Shown here: positions 53,187-62,361 of the stretch, piece after piece
Layout of the letters: each line of letters begins with the position of its first letter
Numbering within the stretch: the first letter of the stretch is position 1
From: Natronobeatus ordinarius
Lineage (GTDB): Archaea > Halobacteriota > Halobacteria > Halobacteriales > Natrialbaceae
Reading direction: 5' to 3'
Assembly: GCF_024362485.1 (NCBI RefSeq)
Contig: NZ_CP101456.1
Location: forward strand, 1,674,001-1,738,000
DNA length: 64,000 nt
Program-made: the position numbers and the translations under genes
Notes under the pieces: model-generated
Told to the model about the DNA's origin: nothing
The model's database searches: none
Seen by the model: only the letters and a program-made list of their open reading frames with translations

Positions 53187-53210
53187 AGTCTCTGGAAGGA
53201 ACCCCCAGAC

Positions 53211-53402
53211 ATGGCAATCAAACCGGCCTACGTCAAAAAGACGGGAAACGTCCTCCTCGAGCGATACCCCGACGCCTTCACGACCGATTTCGAGCAGAAC
53301 AAAGACAGCGTCGAAAAGCTGACGAACGTCGAATCGAAGGGCGTCCGCAACCGCATCGCGGGCTACGTCACCCGCAAGAAGAGCGCGCAGATTCCGGCAT
53401 AA
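53211..53402 (+). CDS. rps17e: 30S ribosomal protein S17e
   Basis: The 63-residue product ([20 protein letters not shown]) is full length for archaeal S17e, with [20 protein letters not shown] and [13 protein letters not shown]. It is a small-subunit protein shared by archaea and eukaryotes. The asd gene follows on the same strand, an order also seen in other haloarchaea. It has its own TATA box. Confidence 0.95.
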   Translation: MAIKPAYVKKTGNVLLERYPDAFTTDFEQNKDSVEKLTNVESKGVRNRIAGYVTRKKSAQIPA

Positions 53403-53581
53403 ACAGACATTCTCGTCTCGAGACAATTGCTCGAGTGGCGACGCCGGTCCTCCCGGACCGACGTGCTCGCGGCCGCCGTCGACGACGGTCGGGCCCTCGC
53501 CACGGCCGTCCTGTTCCGGCAAATATCGACCGTGCGAACCATATCCAAACCGTTTTCAGCACCCACGACTGAAGCCCGTCA

Positions 53582-54616
53582 ATGGCAGTACGCGTAGGCA
53601 TACTCGGCGCAACTGGCGCCGTTGGACAGCGACTGATCGGCATGCTCGACCCGCACCCGGACTTCGAGATCGCCGCGCTCACCGCGAGCGACTCGAGCGC
53701 GGGGTCGAAGTACCGCGACGTGGCCAAGTGGCGCGTCGACAGCCCCATCCCCGAGGACGTCGCCGAGATGACCGTCTCCGCGACCGACCCCGACGAGGTC
53801 TCAGACGACGTCGACCTCATCTTCTCGTCGCTCCCCTCGAGCGTCGGCGCGGCGGTCGAACCCGACTTCTGTGAGGCGGGCTACGTCGTCTCCTCGAACT
53901 CCTCGAACGCCCGGATGGCCGAGGACGTCCCCCTGATCATCCCCGAAGTGAACGCCGACCACCTCGACCTCCTCGAGATCCAGCGCGACGAACGCGGCTG
54001 GGACGGTGCGCTCGTGAAGAACCCGAACTGTTCGACGATCACGTTCGTCCCCACGCTCGCCGCCCTCGAGGAGTTCGGCCTCGAGCGCGTCCACGTCGCG
54101 ACCCTCCAGGCGGTGTCGGGTGCGGGCTACGACGGCGTCACCTCGATGGAGATCATCGACAACGCCATCCCCCACATCGGCAGCGAGGAGGAGAAACTCG
54201 AGACCGAGTCGAAGAAGTTACTCGGCAGCTTCGACGGCGCGGAACTCGACTACCACGACGTCGAGGTCGGGGCCTCCTGTAACCGCATCCCAACGCTCGA
54301 CGGCCACCTCGAGAACGTCTTCGTCGAGACCGCCGAGGAGCTCTCGCCCGAGCAGGCCGCCGACGCCATGCGCGAGTACGCCGGCCTCGAGCTCCACTCA
54401 TCGCCGGACCAGCTCATCGAGGTCTTCGAGGAGCCCGACCGTCCACAGCCACGACTCGACCGCACGCTCGGCGACGGCATGAAGATCTCCGTCGGCGGCA
54501 TCCGCGAGTCCACGTTCGGCCTGCAGTACAACTGCCTGGCCCACAACACGATGCGCGGTGCAGCGGGCGCCAGCGTGCTCAACGGCGAGCTGTTGCTCGA
54601 GAACGGCTACCTCTAA
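53582..54616 (+). CDS. asd: Aspartate-semialdehyde dehydrogenase
   Basis: The 344-residue product (MAVRVGILGATGAVGQRLIG) has the NADP-binding loop GATGAVGQRL, SSNSSNARMAEDVPLIIPEV, and the catalytic Cys in LVKNPNCSTITFVPTLAALE near residue 150. LQAVSGAGYDGVTSMEIIDN and GASCNRIPTLDGHLENVFVE follow. It reduces aspartyl phosphate to the semialdehyde for threonine, methionine and lysine. It matches the archaeal/fungal-type Asd. It lies 179 bases after rps17e. Confidence 0.95.
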   Translation: MAVRVGILGATGAVGQRLIGMLDPHPDFEIAALTASDSSAGSKYRDVAKWRVDSPIPEDVAEMTVSATDPDEVSDDVDLIFSSLPSSVGAAVEPDFCEAGYVVSSNSSNARMAEDVPLIIPEVNADHLDLLEIQRDERGWDGALVKNPNCSTITFVPTLAALEEFGLERVHVATLQAVSGAGYDGVTSMEIIDNAIPHIGSEEEKLETESKKLLGSFDGAELDYHDVEVGASCNRIPTLDGHLENVFVETAEELSPEQAADAMREYAGLELHSSPDQLIEVFEEPDRPQPRLDRTLGDGMKISVGGIRESTFGLQYNCLAHNTMRGAAGASVLNGELLLENGYL

Positions 54617-54617
54617 C

Positions 54618-55043
54618 TCAGTCCTGCGGCAACGCCACCACGGGGACCGACGCCTCCCGAACCAGCCGCCGGGCGACGTCGCCCGTGAGCAGTTCGGTGA
54701 TTCGCCGTCCCTCCCGCGGGATGAACGCGATCGCGTCGGCGTTCCACTCCCCGGCGGCCTCGAAGATCGTCTCGACGACGTCGGTTCCGAACCGGACCTC
54801 CGTCTCGACGGTCGCGTCCGTGGCCTCGAGCGGCCCACGTGCGCGCTCGAAGACGGCCTCGGCGTACTCTTTCCGCTGGCCCATCGGCGCCTTGTCGATG
54901 CCGCCGCCGGCCTTCTCGACGACGTGGACGACGACGACCGTGCTGGTCGGGCCGAGCCGCTGCACGAGCGACGAGGCGGTCCGCTCGGCGTCGTCGGGAT
55001 CGGCTGCCGGGACGATCACGCGTCCATCGAATGTGAGCGTCAT
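54618..55043 (-). CDS. Universal stress protein, single domain
   Basis: The 141-residue product (MTLTFDGRVIVPAADPDDAE) is one Usp-like domain. Its loop FIPREGRRITELLTGDVARR differs from the strict G-x2-G-x9-G(S/T) nucleotide motif, so it may not bind ATP. It runs convergent to asd, with only one base between stops. Role unknown beyond stress association. Confidence 0.8.
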   Translation of the reverse strand: MTLTFDGRVIVPAADPDDAERTASSLVQRLGPTSTVVVVHVVEKAGGGIDKAPMGQRKEYAEAVFERARGPLEATDATVETEVRFGTDVVETIFEAAGEWNADAIAFIPREGRRITELLTGDVARRLVREASVPVVALPQD

Positions 55044-55097
55044 CGTCGGCTCTTCGACGTGACTACCTATAAATCTCCGACGGACGATGGTTGACGA

Positions 55098-56066
55098 CTA
55101 CGGGAGAACCTGGTTCTCGAGCCCTTCCGAGGAGCCCGTCTCGCGGATGCGCTCGACGTTTCGCGCGACGATGTCGGCAAGTCGGTCGTAGTAGCGAGGC
55201 GTGTGCCCGGAGTTGTGCGGCGTGATCTGGACGTTTTCGAACCCCCACAGCGGGTGGTCTTCGGGCAACGGCTCGGGATCGGTGACGTCCAGCGACGCCC
55301 CACGGATCATATTCGAGCGCAGCGCGCTCACGAGCTCGTCGGTGTCGACGACCGGTCCACGGGCGACGTTCACCAGCACCGCCTCCGGCGGGAGCGTGAC
55401 GAACGCGTCGGCGTCGATCAGCCCCCGCGTCTCGTCGGTCAGCGGACAGGCGAGCACGAGGTAGTCGGTGCGGGCGAGGGCCGCCTCGAGCGCCTCGTCG
55501 TCGAAGCCGATCACCTCGTCCGTCGGCCCGCCCTTCTCCGGGGAGTATCGAACGCCGATCGTCTCGACGCCGAACGGTTCGAGCCGGGCCGCGACCGACG
55601 TCCCGATCGCACCCAGGCCGACGATCGTCACTGTCGACCCCTGCAGTTCGTGGGCCTGGTAGTGACGCCACTCCCGCCGGCGCTGCTGGCGCGCGGCGAC
55701 GTGGAACCGACGGGTGAATCGCAGCATCGCTCCGAGCACGTGCTCGCCGATGTTCGGCCCGTGGACGCCCGACGCGTTCGTCACCGTGACGTCGCGCTCG
55801 GCGAGGCGCTCGAGCGGGAGGTGACCCGTTCCGGCGTACGCGCACGCGAAGACCTCGAGTTCGTCGGCCGCCTCGAGGAGCGCTTCCTCGAGCGTCATTC
55901 CCGTGACGAAGCGGGCGCTCTGGATCGCGTCGCGCTCTTCGGTCGGCGTTCGGGCGAGCCGGACGGTCGTCTCGGGGAGGCGACTGCTGATCGCGGCCGC
56001 GTACTCCTCGACCGGCATTCCGTGCGTCCCCCGTCGAAGGACGAGGACGTCGAGTTCGTCGGACAT
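55098..56066 (-). CDS. D-2-hydroxyacid dehydrogenase
   Basis: The 322-residue product has the family's two-domain form. The NAD-binding domain carries GSTVTIVGLGAIGTSVAARL near residue 143; catalytic residues lie in LVNVARGPVVDTDELV (Arg), DVTDPEPLPEDHPLW (Glu) and ITPHNSGHTPRYYD (His). It reduces 2-keto acids or acts on related substrates. The substrate loop is not diagnostic. It neighbours the enoyl-CoA hydratase on the same strand but 140 bases apart. Confidence 0.9.
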   Translation of the reverse strand: MSDELDVLVLRRGTHGMPVEEYAAAISSRLPETTVRLARTPTEERDAIQSARFVTGMTLEEALLEAADELEVFACAYAGTGHLPLERLAERDVTVTNASGVHGPNIGEHVLGAMLRFTRRFHVAARQQRRREWRHYQAHELQGSTVTIVGLGAIGTSVAARLEPFGVETIGVRYSPEKGGPTDEVIGFDDEALEAALARTDYLVLACPLTDETRGLIDADAFVTLPPEAVLVNVARGPVVDTDELVSALRSNMIRGASLDVTDPEPLPEDHPLWGFENVQITPHNSGHTPRYYDRLADIVARNVERIRETGSSEGLENQVLP

Positions 56067-56207
56067 ACGGGAGTCGATGGCAGGCCGACTCCAAAGCGTA
56101 CCGGTTCCGGCGAACTGGCGCTCGACGGTCGACTGGCCGGCCCGACGTTCGACGGATGGATCGGCCGACCTGTAACCGGACGCCGGTCGATGGTCGGCAG
56201 TCGGCGG

Positions 56208-56996
56208 TCAGCGCCCTTCGAACGTCGCCGGCTCCTTCTCGAGAAACCCGGTCAGCCCGGCGGCGTAGTCTTCGGTGTCGGCCAGTCCGGCGATCCGGTC
56301 TTTCTCGACGGCGAGCTGCTCGTCGAGCGTCCGGTTCGCGCCCTCCCGGAGGAGCGTCTTGACCTCGGCGTACGCCAGCGTCGGCCCGCTCGCGAGCCGG
56401 GAGGCGACTGCTTCGAGTCGGTCGTCGAACGAGTCGGCCGGGACGGCCTCGGTCGCGAGCCCGCGCTCGACGGCCTCGGCCGCGTCGATCGGCTCGTCGA
56501 GCAGCGCGAACGCCTGCGCCCGGCGCAGCCCCAGCAGGCGCGGCAGGAACCACGTCGCGCCGCCGTCGCCCGAGAGCCCGATCTTCGGGTAGGCGTACTC
56601 GAACCGGGCGTCATCGGCGACCAGAACCACGTCAGCGGCGAGCGCGAGGCCGATCCCGCCGCCCGCGACGACGCCGTTGACGCCGGCGACGACCGGCTTC
56701 GGTGCGCTCGTCATCGCCCGGACGGCGCCGTGCAGCGGCGTGGCGATCGACTCGAGCGTCTCGGCGTCGCGCTCGTCGCCGTGGAACGTGGTGAGGTCGG
56801 CGCCGGTGCAGTAGATACCACCGGTGCCCGTGAGGACGAGACAGCGGACGTCATCGTCGCTCGACAGTTCCTCGAGGCTCGCTGTGAGCGTCTCGGCTAG
56901 CTCGGCGTCCACGGCGTTGTGCGTCTCCGGCCGATCGAGGACGATTCGGCCGATGCCGTCCTCGACGGTGACGGACAGGTGATCGGAGTCGAACAT
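56208..56996 (-). CDS. Enoyl-CoA hydratase/isomerase family protein
   Basis: The 262-residue product from 56996 (MFDSDHLSVTVEDGIGRIVL) is a crotonase-fold protein. The oxyanion positions are in FCTGAD-like GIYCTGADLTTFHGDE and AGVNGVVAGGGIGLALAADV; the usual catalytic Glu positions are occupied by YAYPKIGLSGDGGATWFLPR, where the first Glu is replaced by Gly. The reaction may therefore be hydration, isomerisation or another crotonase chemistry. The C-terminal GLTGFLEKEPATFEGR is the common family end. Confidence 0.88.
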   Translation of the reverse strand: MFDSDHLSVTVEDGIGRIVLDRPETHNAVDAELAETLTASLEELSSDDDVRCLVLTGTGGIYCTGADLTTFHGDERDAETLESIATPLHGAVRAMTSAPKPVVAGVNGVVAGGGIGLALAADVVLVADDARFEYAYPKIGLSGDGGATWFLPRLLGLRRAQAFALLDEPIDAAEAVERGLATEAVPADSFDDRLEAVASRLASGPTLAYAEVKTLLREGANRTLDEQLAVEKDRIAGLADTEDYAAGLTGFLEKEPATFEGR

Positions 56997-57142
56997 ACGC
57001 GCCAGTCTGACCGGAGGGAGCAAAAACGTGCGTACATCGATCCGATCGCCGCCGCGCCACGGTAGCGACCATCGTAGACCGGCTGTTTTCGTTGATAGTA
57101 AACGGGAAAACGGTTGTGACGATCGCCCGGGCATTTTCAGGC

Positions 57143-57151
57143 AGTTTAATA
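57143..57151 (+). promoter_or_regulatory. Probable TATA box of flavoprotein gene
   Basis: AGTTTAATA is about 29 bases before the ATG at 57176. Confidence 0.5.
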
Positions 57152-57175
57152 CGAGGCGTTGAGTGTCCACGGTGT

Positions 57176-58549
57176 ATGGAACGCGTTGACGTCGCGATCG
57201 TCGGTGGAGGCCCCGCAGGGGCATCCGCAGCGGAGCGGGCCGCCGCCCACGGGGCCGAGACGGTGTTGTTCGAACAGGGCGTCCCACGGGAAGATCGGGA
57301 TGCGGTCGGGCCGGACTCGACCGACGCCGCCGGAATGCTCGATTACTGGGTCGACATCATGGACTTCGATCACGGGGAGATTCCCGACGAGGTAATCCTC
57401 CAGGAGCTCGACGGCGTCGACTTCATCGGGCCCACCTCGCGCGTCGAACTCGAGACGACCGGGATCGACGCCTCCTACCCCAGGTTCGGCTACACCTTCC
57501 ACCGCGCCCGCATGGACGACTGGCTCCACGAACGGGCCGAAGACGCCGGGGCCGACCTCCGCGTCGGAACGAGCGTCACCTCGCTCGAGACCGACTACGA
57601 GACGCTGACGCACACGCTCACGCTCTCCTCTGGCGAGAGAGTCGAGGCCGAGTACGTGATCCTCGCGGACGGCCCCCAGCGCCGGATCACCCTCGAAGCG
57701 CTCGACCAGTTCACCCCGCCCGGACGGAGCATCTCAGAGTGCCTCTCCCCGCCGACGGCCAACCACATCGCCTACCAGGAGTACCGGGAGTTCCCCGAGG
57801 AGGTCTTCGAGAAGGATCGCCTGAAGTTCTGGTGGGGCTATATGCCCGGCGAGACTGCCTACCCCTGGGTGTTCCCGAACGACGGCACCGTTGCCCGCGT
57901 CGGGCTCACGATGCCTATCGGGATGACCATCGAGGACGTCGTCTCGCCCGAATCGTACAAACTGCTCGAGCCCACCGACGAGAAGATTCCGACGGGCGCC
58001 GAGTACGTCAGCCGACTGCTCGAGTTCGAGTACGGCGACGAGTACGACGTCGAAGAAGAGTTCCCGCTCGTCGAGAACCGCGGCAAGTCGAAGGGAACCG
58101 AGACGTACCCGATCTCCTCAACCCGACCGATCGACTCCCCCGTCCGGGCCAACATCGCCGTCGCCGGCGGTGCGATGGGGACGACCTCGGCGTTCCACGA
58201 GGGCGGCTACCACGTCGCCGTCCGCACGGGCAAGATCGCCGGCCGCCTCGCCGCGACGGACTCGCTCGAGTATTACAACGACGCCTGGAAGCGCGCCATC
58301 GGCGACGAGATCCTCCGAAACGTCTCCTTCGCCGACATCGTCGCCGACTACGGTCCCGACGACTGGGACCGGGCGTTCGAGATCGTCCAGGGGATGACGG
58401 CGGCCACCGACATCGAGGGACCGCTGCTCAAGAAGAAGTACTCCGCAGGCCTCGGCGCGACGAAGATCCTCGCGGCGTACAAGCGCCGGAAGTACACGTT
58501 CCGTGACGGCAACTACGTCCAGTTCCGCGAGGACGAGTACGTCATCTAA
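57176..58549 (+). CDS. Geranylgeranyl-reductase-family flavoprotein
   Basis: The 457-residue product (MERVDVAIVGGGPAGASAAE) has an FAD-binding GGGPAGASAAERAAAHGAET start, a second FAD block AEYVILADGPQRRI near residue 160, and ANIAVAGGAMGTTSAFHEGG near 325, close to the G-D motif of the family. It resembles the geranylgeranyl/digeranylgeranylglycerophospholipid reductase group, which saturates archaeal lipid chains, but is longer than the standard enzyme and may reduce another isoprenoid. The start at 57176 fits the TATA box. It is convergent with the adenine deaminase gene, stops overlapping by four bases. Confidence 0.82.
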   Translation: MERVDVAIVGGGPAGASAAERAAAHGAETVLFEQGVPREDRDAVGPDSTDAAGMLDYWVDIMDFDHGEIPDEVILQELDGVDFIGPTSRVELETTGIDASYPRFGYTFHRARMDDWLHERAEDAGADLRVGTSVTSLETDYETLTHTLTLSSGERVEAEYVILADGPQRRITLEALDQFTPPGRSISECLSPPTANHIAYQEYREFPEEVFEKDRLKFWWGYMPGETAYPWVFPNDGTVARVGLTMPIGMTIEDVVSPESYKLLEPTDEKIPTGAEYVSRLLEFEYGDEYDVEEEFPLVENRGKSKGTETYPISSTRPIDSPVRANIAVAGGAMGTTSAFHEGGYHVAVRTGKIAGRLAATDSLEYYNDAWKRAIGDEILRNVSFADIVADYGPDDWDRAFEIVQGMTAATDIEGPLLKKKYSAGLGATKILAAYKRRKYTFRDGNYVQFREDEYVI

Positions 58550-60288
58550 TTACTCTCGCCCTCGCCCTCGCCTTCGAGACCGACGACCGACCGCGCGAGA
58601 ACGTCCGCGTATCCCGACGTCGAGAGCTTCAGCGCCGGGACGCCGGGGAACGTAAGCGTCTGGACCGTCAGGAGGGGTCGGTCGACATCGACGCCGAGCT
58701 CCCGGAGGGCGTCCTCGAGCGTCTCGAACTCGGCTGCGATCTCGGGAACGGGACGATCCGCCGCGAAGGCAGCGACGGGCATCGGGAGGTCAGCCACTAC
58801 CTCGCCGTCGCGGACGATCGCCCAGCCCCCGCCCATCGAGGCGACGTGGGAAGCGGCGAGACTCGCGTCGTCGGGATCGGCGGCGACGGTCACGAGCCCA
58901 GCCACCTCCCAGGTGTTCGTCGTCGCGACGGCTCCCGACTCGAGACCGAAACCGGTGAGAAAGCCCGTAAACGCCCGATCCTCGGTCGACGGATCGCGGT
59001 CGATCAGCGTCGCGCTCAGGACGTCCGCGTTCGGATCGGGGACGTACCGTCCCTCCCCGACGGCGGGTTCGACGGCCGTCTCGAGCGAGAGGAGTCCACG
59101 CCCCACTTCCATCGCCCGAACGGTGCCGTCGGGTGCGGCCTCGACCGGGGCGGTGAACCGATCACGGCCGGTCCCGACGTCGATGGAGTCGTAGACGAAG
59201 TCTGGGTAAGTCACCTCGGGATCGACCTGCGGAGTCCCGTCGACGACGACCGATCCCTCCACGATGACCGTCTCGACCGTCATCGACTCGAGGTCGTCGA
59301 CCACCACCAGATCGGCGTGCGCGCCCGGGGCGACGACGCCGCGTCCCTCGAGGCCGAAGTGTTCGGCGGTGTTGCGCGTCGCCATGTCGATCGCTGTTCC
59401 GGGTTCGACGCCCGCGTCGATCGTCCGCCGAAGCACCTCCGCCATGCCGAACCCGCCGACCAGTTCGGTCGGCCAGGTGCCGTCGGTCGACAGGGAGACG
59501 CTCGCGGGATCGACGTCCTCGAGCGCCTCGGTTACGGCGGCGAGATCGTCGCGGATCGAGCCACAGCGGCCGACGACGTGGATCCCGTGTTCGGCTCGCT
59601 CGATCACCTCCTCGGGTGAGATCGCTTCGTGGTCGTCGTCGACGACCGTCGCGAACGCGCGGAGGGCGTCACCGCGACAGCCAGCGCCGTGGCCGACGAT
59701 TTTGACACCCTCCGCTGCCGCCCGCTCGTAGAGGGCGTCGACCGGGGAGTCGCGGCCGACGACGTGGATCCAGTCGATCTCGGCGACGCCGACGACGCGC
59801 TCGTGTGCGAGCAGCGACGCGTACCCCTCGAGTTCGTCTTCGTCTGCCCGCGCCGGTTCGAACGTGTCGACGAACGGCTGGGGCGGAACGGTGTGGTAGA
59901 CCGACAGCGGAAGGTCGGCCGTCACCTCGAGGAACGTCTCGAGCCCCTCGGGACCGAACAGCGCTCCGAGCCCCGAGGGTTCGGTGACGATCGAGGTCGT
60001 CCCCGCCGCGAGCAGATACGGGCACATCCGTTCGGTTGTGGCGTGGATGTCGGCGTGCGTGTGCGCGTCGATCAGCCCCGGCAGGATCACGCGGTCGGTC
60101 GCCGAGAGCACCCGCGTGTCCGGACCCACGACGTCGCTTCCGTCCTCGAGCAGGGCTGCGATCCGGTTGCCGACGACCGCGACGTCCCGCTCGAGGAATG
60201 CGCCGCGACTCGAACAGTAGACGCGGCCGCCCTCGAGTACGAGGTCGGCCGGTTCGTCGCCGAGAGCGACGGGCTGGAGGTCGTTCAT
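58546..60288 (-). CDS. ade: Adenine deaminase
   Basis: The 580-residue product (MNDLQPVALGDEPADLVLEG) has the amidohydrolase metal site PGLIDAHTHADIHATTERMC (H-x-H-x-D region), EIDWIHVVGRDSPVDALYER, a later VGHGAGCRGDALRAF and the metal Asp in VSLSTDGTWPTELVGGFGMA. The order and length match Ade (adenine to hypoxanthine and ammonia); the C-terminal adenine-deaminase-specific domain is present (NTWEVAGLVTVAADPDDASL). An upstream in-frame GTG at 60351 is less likely. The MBL gene lies 13 bases upstream, so they may form one transcript. Confidence 0.88.
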   Translation of the reverse strand: MNDLQPVALGDEPADLVLEGGRVYCSSRGAFLERDVAVVGNRIAALLEDGSDVVGPDTRVLSATDRVILPGLIDAHTHADIHATTERMCPYLLAAGTTSIVTEPSGLGALFGPEGLETFLEVTADLPLSVYHTVPPQPFVDTFEPARADEDELEGYASLLAHERVVGVAEIDWIHVVGRDSPVDALYERAAAEGVKIVGHGAGCRGDALRAFATVVDDDHEAISPEEVIERAEHGIHVVGRCGSIRDDLAAVTEALEDVDPASVSLSTDGTWPTELVGGFGMAEVLRRTIDAGVEPGTAIDMATRNTAEHFGLEGRGVVAPGAHADLVVVDDLESMTVETVIVEGSVVVDGTPQVDPEVTYPDFVYDSIDVGTGRDRFTAPVEAAPDGTVRAMEVGRGLLSLETAVEPAVGEGRYVPDPNADVLSATLIDRDPSTEDRAFTGFLTGFGLESGAVATTNTWEVAGLVTVAADPDDASLAASHVASMGGGWAIVRDGEVVADLPMPVAAFAADRPVPEIAAEFETLEDALRELGVDVDRPLLTVQTLTFPGVPALKLSTSGYADVLARSVVGLEGEGEGESN

Positions 60289-60301
60289 ATCGCCGGCTTT
60301 C

Positions 60302-61252
60302 TCACGCGGGCTCGTAGGTGATGCGGTTTGCGCCGTTGGTTCGGCGACCAATCAGCCCGCGTTCCTCGAGCACGTCGAGGTGGCCGATCGCCTCGCTCAT
60401 CCCGCTGAACACCTCCTGTGGGGGAAGGTCGCCGAACAACCCGTCCATCACCTCGGCGGCTGTCGTGGACCCCGAGACGAGCGCGTTCACGGTGGCGGTG
60501 CGTTCCTCGTGGGCTGCCAGGAGCTCGTCGATTCGCTTCTCCGGGCGGTCGACGAGCGGGCCGTGTCCCGGAAGCAACCGGTCGAACCCGCGGTCACGAA
60601 GGCGCTCGAGCGACTCGTTGAACGCCGGAAGCACGCGCGGCCGGTCACCTTCCGGCTCTTCGGGCGGCTGCAACAGCGGGTTGGGGGTGATCTCGGCGAG
60701 AACGTGATCGCCGACGATCGCCCGCCGCTGGTCGTCGTGTTCGTACGAGAAACACAGCTCTCCCGGCGCGTGGCCGGTGACTTCCCCGGCGGTGAGCGCC
60801 GTCGAACCGACGTCGACGACGTCGCCGTCCGCGAGGAGTCGGTCGACCGGACAGTCCGAGACGTATCTGCTCAGCGCCGCGGTGAACTCGAAGACGCGTT
60901 CGACCAGCGATTCGGACAGTCCGTGTCTGTGAAACGCCTCGCGGAAGTAGCGTCGCTCGTACTCGAGGCGGTCGTCGTACGCCGCGATAATCGCGGCCGT
61001 CGCCTCGCTCGCGAGGACGCGTGCACCGCGGTCGCGAAAGCGTCGCGCGAGCCCGAAGTGGTCCGGGTGTGGGTGCGTGACGAGCACCTGCTCGACGTCC
61101 GCGGGCTCGAGGCCGCGTGCGCCGAGTGCCGAGGTTACGATCGACCACGCCTCGTCGGTCGCTGGCCCGGGGTCGACGATCGTCCGACCGGCGACGTACA
61201 CGTTGACCGGATCCACCGGGAACGGGGTGGGAACCGGGTGTCGCTCGAACAT
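60302..61252 (-). CDS. MBL-fold metallo-hydrolase
   Basis: The 316-residue product from 61252 (MFERHPVPTPFPVDPVNVYV) has the metallo-beta-lactamase signature HPHPDHFGLARRFRDRG near residue 60, VTGHAPGELCFSYEHDDQRR with a further metal His, and ILP-like LLPGHGPLVDRPEKRI with the last ligand. A winged-helix-like C-terminus (FSGMSEAIGHLDVLEERGLI) suggests the LACTB2-like group. It probably hydrolyses a thioester, phosphodiester or lactone. It lies 13 bases upstream of the adenine deaminase start. Confidence 0.87.
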   Translation of the reverse strand: MFERHPVPTPFPVDPVNVYVAGRTIVDPGPATDEAWSIVTSALGARGLEPADVEQVLVTHPHPDHFGLARRFRDRGARVLASEATAAIIAAYDDRLEYERRYFREAFHRHGLSESLVERVFEFTAALSRYVSDCPVDRLLADGDVVDVGSTALTAGEVTGHAPGELCFSYEHDDQRRAIVGDHVLAEITPNPLLQPPEEPEGDRPRVLPAFNESLERLRDRGFDRLLPGHGPLVDRPEKRIDELLAAHEERTATVNALVSGSTTAAEVMDGLFGDLPPQEVFSGMSEAIGHLDVLEERGLIGRRTNGANRITYEPA

Positions 61253-61392
61253 CGTCGGAGAGTGTGTCCCGGCGGGCGTAAACCTTCTCACCGCGACCGA
61301 CACGTCGTACACGGCTCCGGAACGGGCGGTGTCGCCTCGAGCGGGCGGCATCTCGCCGAACGAGGAGCAGCCGCCGGATTCGGAAAGGAAGT

Positions 61393-61400
61393 CTTAAGTT
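61393..61400 (+). promoter_or_regulatory. Probable TATA box of tRNA-Val
   Basis: CTTAAGTT is about 28 bases upstream of the tRNA 5' end. Confidence 0.5.
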
Positions 61401-61424
61401 TCGCGGTCGGGTACAGCCGACTGC

Positions 61425-61499
61425 GGGTTGGTGATCTAGTCCGGTTATGATACCTCCTTCACACGGAGGAAGTCGGCAGTTCAAATCTGCCCCAACCCA
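61425..61499 (+). tRNA. tRNA-Val (anticodon CAC)
   Basis: A complete cloverleaf: acceptor GGGTTGG/CCAACCC, D-arm TGATCTAGTCCGGTTATGAT, anticodon stem CTCC/GGAG with loop TTCACAC (anticodon CAC), and T-arm GTTCAAATC. Discriminator A. No intron was found. Its 3' end recurs at least twice more downstream. Confidence 0.95.
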
Positions 61500-61759
61500 C
61501 TGATTTTGCGCCGAACAATTCCGTGAGGCGCAAATCCGTTACGTTGGGCAGATTTGATATTAGACGAGTCGCGCGCAGCGAAGCGAGCACGTCTCGGCGT
61601 CGTTCAAATCTGCCCCAACCTATTTCTGCCGCGAGCAACTCCGAGAGCAGCAAATCCGTTACGCTCGGGTAGTTTGAACCCTAGAAGTCACAACTGCGCA
61701 GCGAACGAAGTGAGCGTCCCGGAACGTCTTGCCGAGCTGTTTGTTCCGCCCCAACCCAC
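61479..61759 (+). repeat. Tandem diverged units carrying copies of the tRNA-Val 3' end
   Basis: The tRNA 3' sequence GTTCAAATCTGCCCCAACC recurs exactly at 61602-61620 and its last 12 bases (GCCCCAACCCAC) at 61748-61759, giving units of 123 and 136 bases. An inverted copy, GTTGGGCAGATTTGA, lies at 61543-61557, so unit 1 can fold into a long hairpin. Each unit also has related inner text (CAAATCCGTTACG). They look like footprints of repeated integration at the tRNA. Confidence 0.85.
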
Positions 61760-62361
61760 GAGATCCGGGCTCACGAATGGAAGAACGCGTGGCACGCCGG
61801 TACGACTGCTGGCGGGACGGTTCGGCTGCTGGACTGTCAGCGCCACCGAAATGCGCCTTGGACGACATGCTTGCCAATCGAATAAATTCGCTCGCCGAGT
61901 TCGTCGATCAGGGGGGTGCCGTTACACGCGTAGTGTTGTCGAAACCGGATCGTCACCAGTCACCATCGCATAGTCCTGGTGACACGTCGTCTCGGGTCGG
62001 CCGACGCCTGCCGAGCGACTCACTCCCGAGCCGTCGACCGACTGGATCCCGGCTCTGATCGCCGAGCGCTGCAGTTTGCAGATGACAATCTTAAAGTAAC
62101 GATACATCATCTGGTCCACTGTCGTGATCGACTGTGAGCCTCGGTCTTGCGGAAACACAGCGGATGCACTGAGTCGACAGGTCGGTACGTGGAGACGGTT
62201 CTCTCACACTTCCTTTCGCCAGCGCTGTACGAGATGGAACGTGTCGAGTCCGAACGTGTTCATAGTCGGCCGAACTGAACGGAACCAAGCCAACGTCAGT
62301 GACCGGGGAACCGCTCGGCGATCTCGTCGACGCGCGTCCCCGGGCGGACGACGGTGTCTCC
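61760..62361. other. Intergenic region after tRNA-Val repeats
   Basis: About 600 bases with no convincing gene. A perfect eight-base inverted repeat, GTCACCAG at 61952-61959 and CTGGTGAC at 61976-61983, is present. One AT-rich patch (CTTAAAG near 62091) could be a distant promoter. A 109-codon frame at 61729-62058 has no recognised features. Confidence 0.45.

Noticed and set aside
61479-61759. Tandem units after tRNA-Val considered as CRISPR or extra tRNA genes
   Set aside because: Units differ in length (123 and 136 bp) and sequence, and copies hold only the tRNA 3' end, with no D-arm or anticodon.
61729-62058. 109-codon frame after the tRNA-Val repeats
   Set aside because: Arg/Pro/Ser-rich, overlaps the repeat zone and has no recognisable domain.
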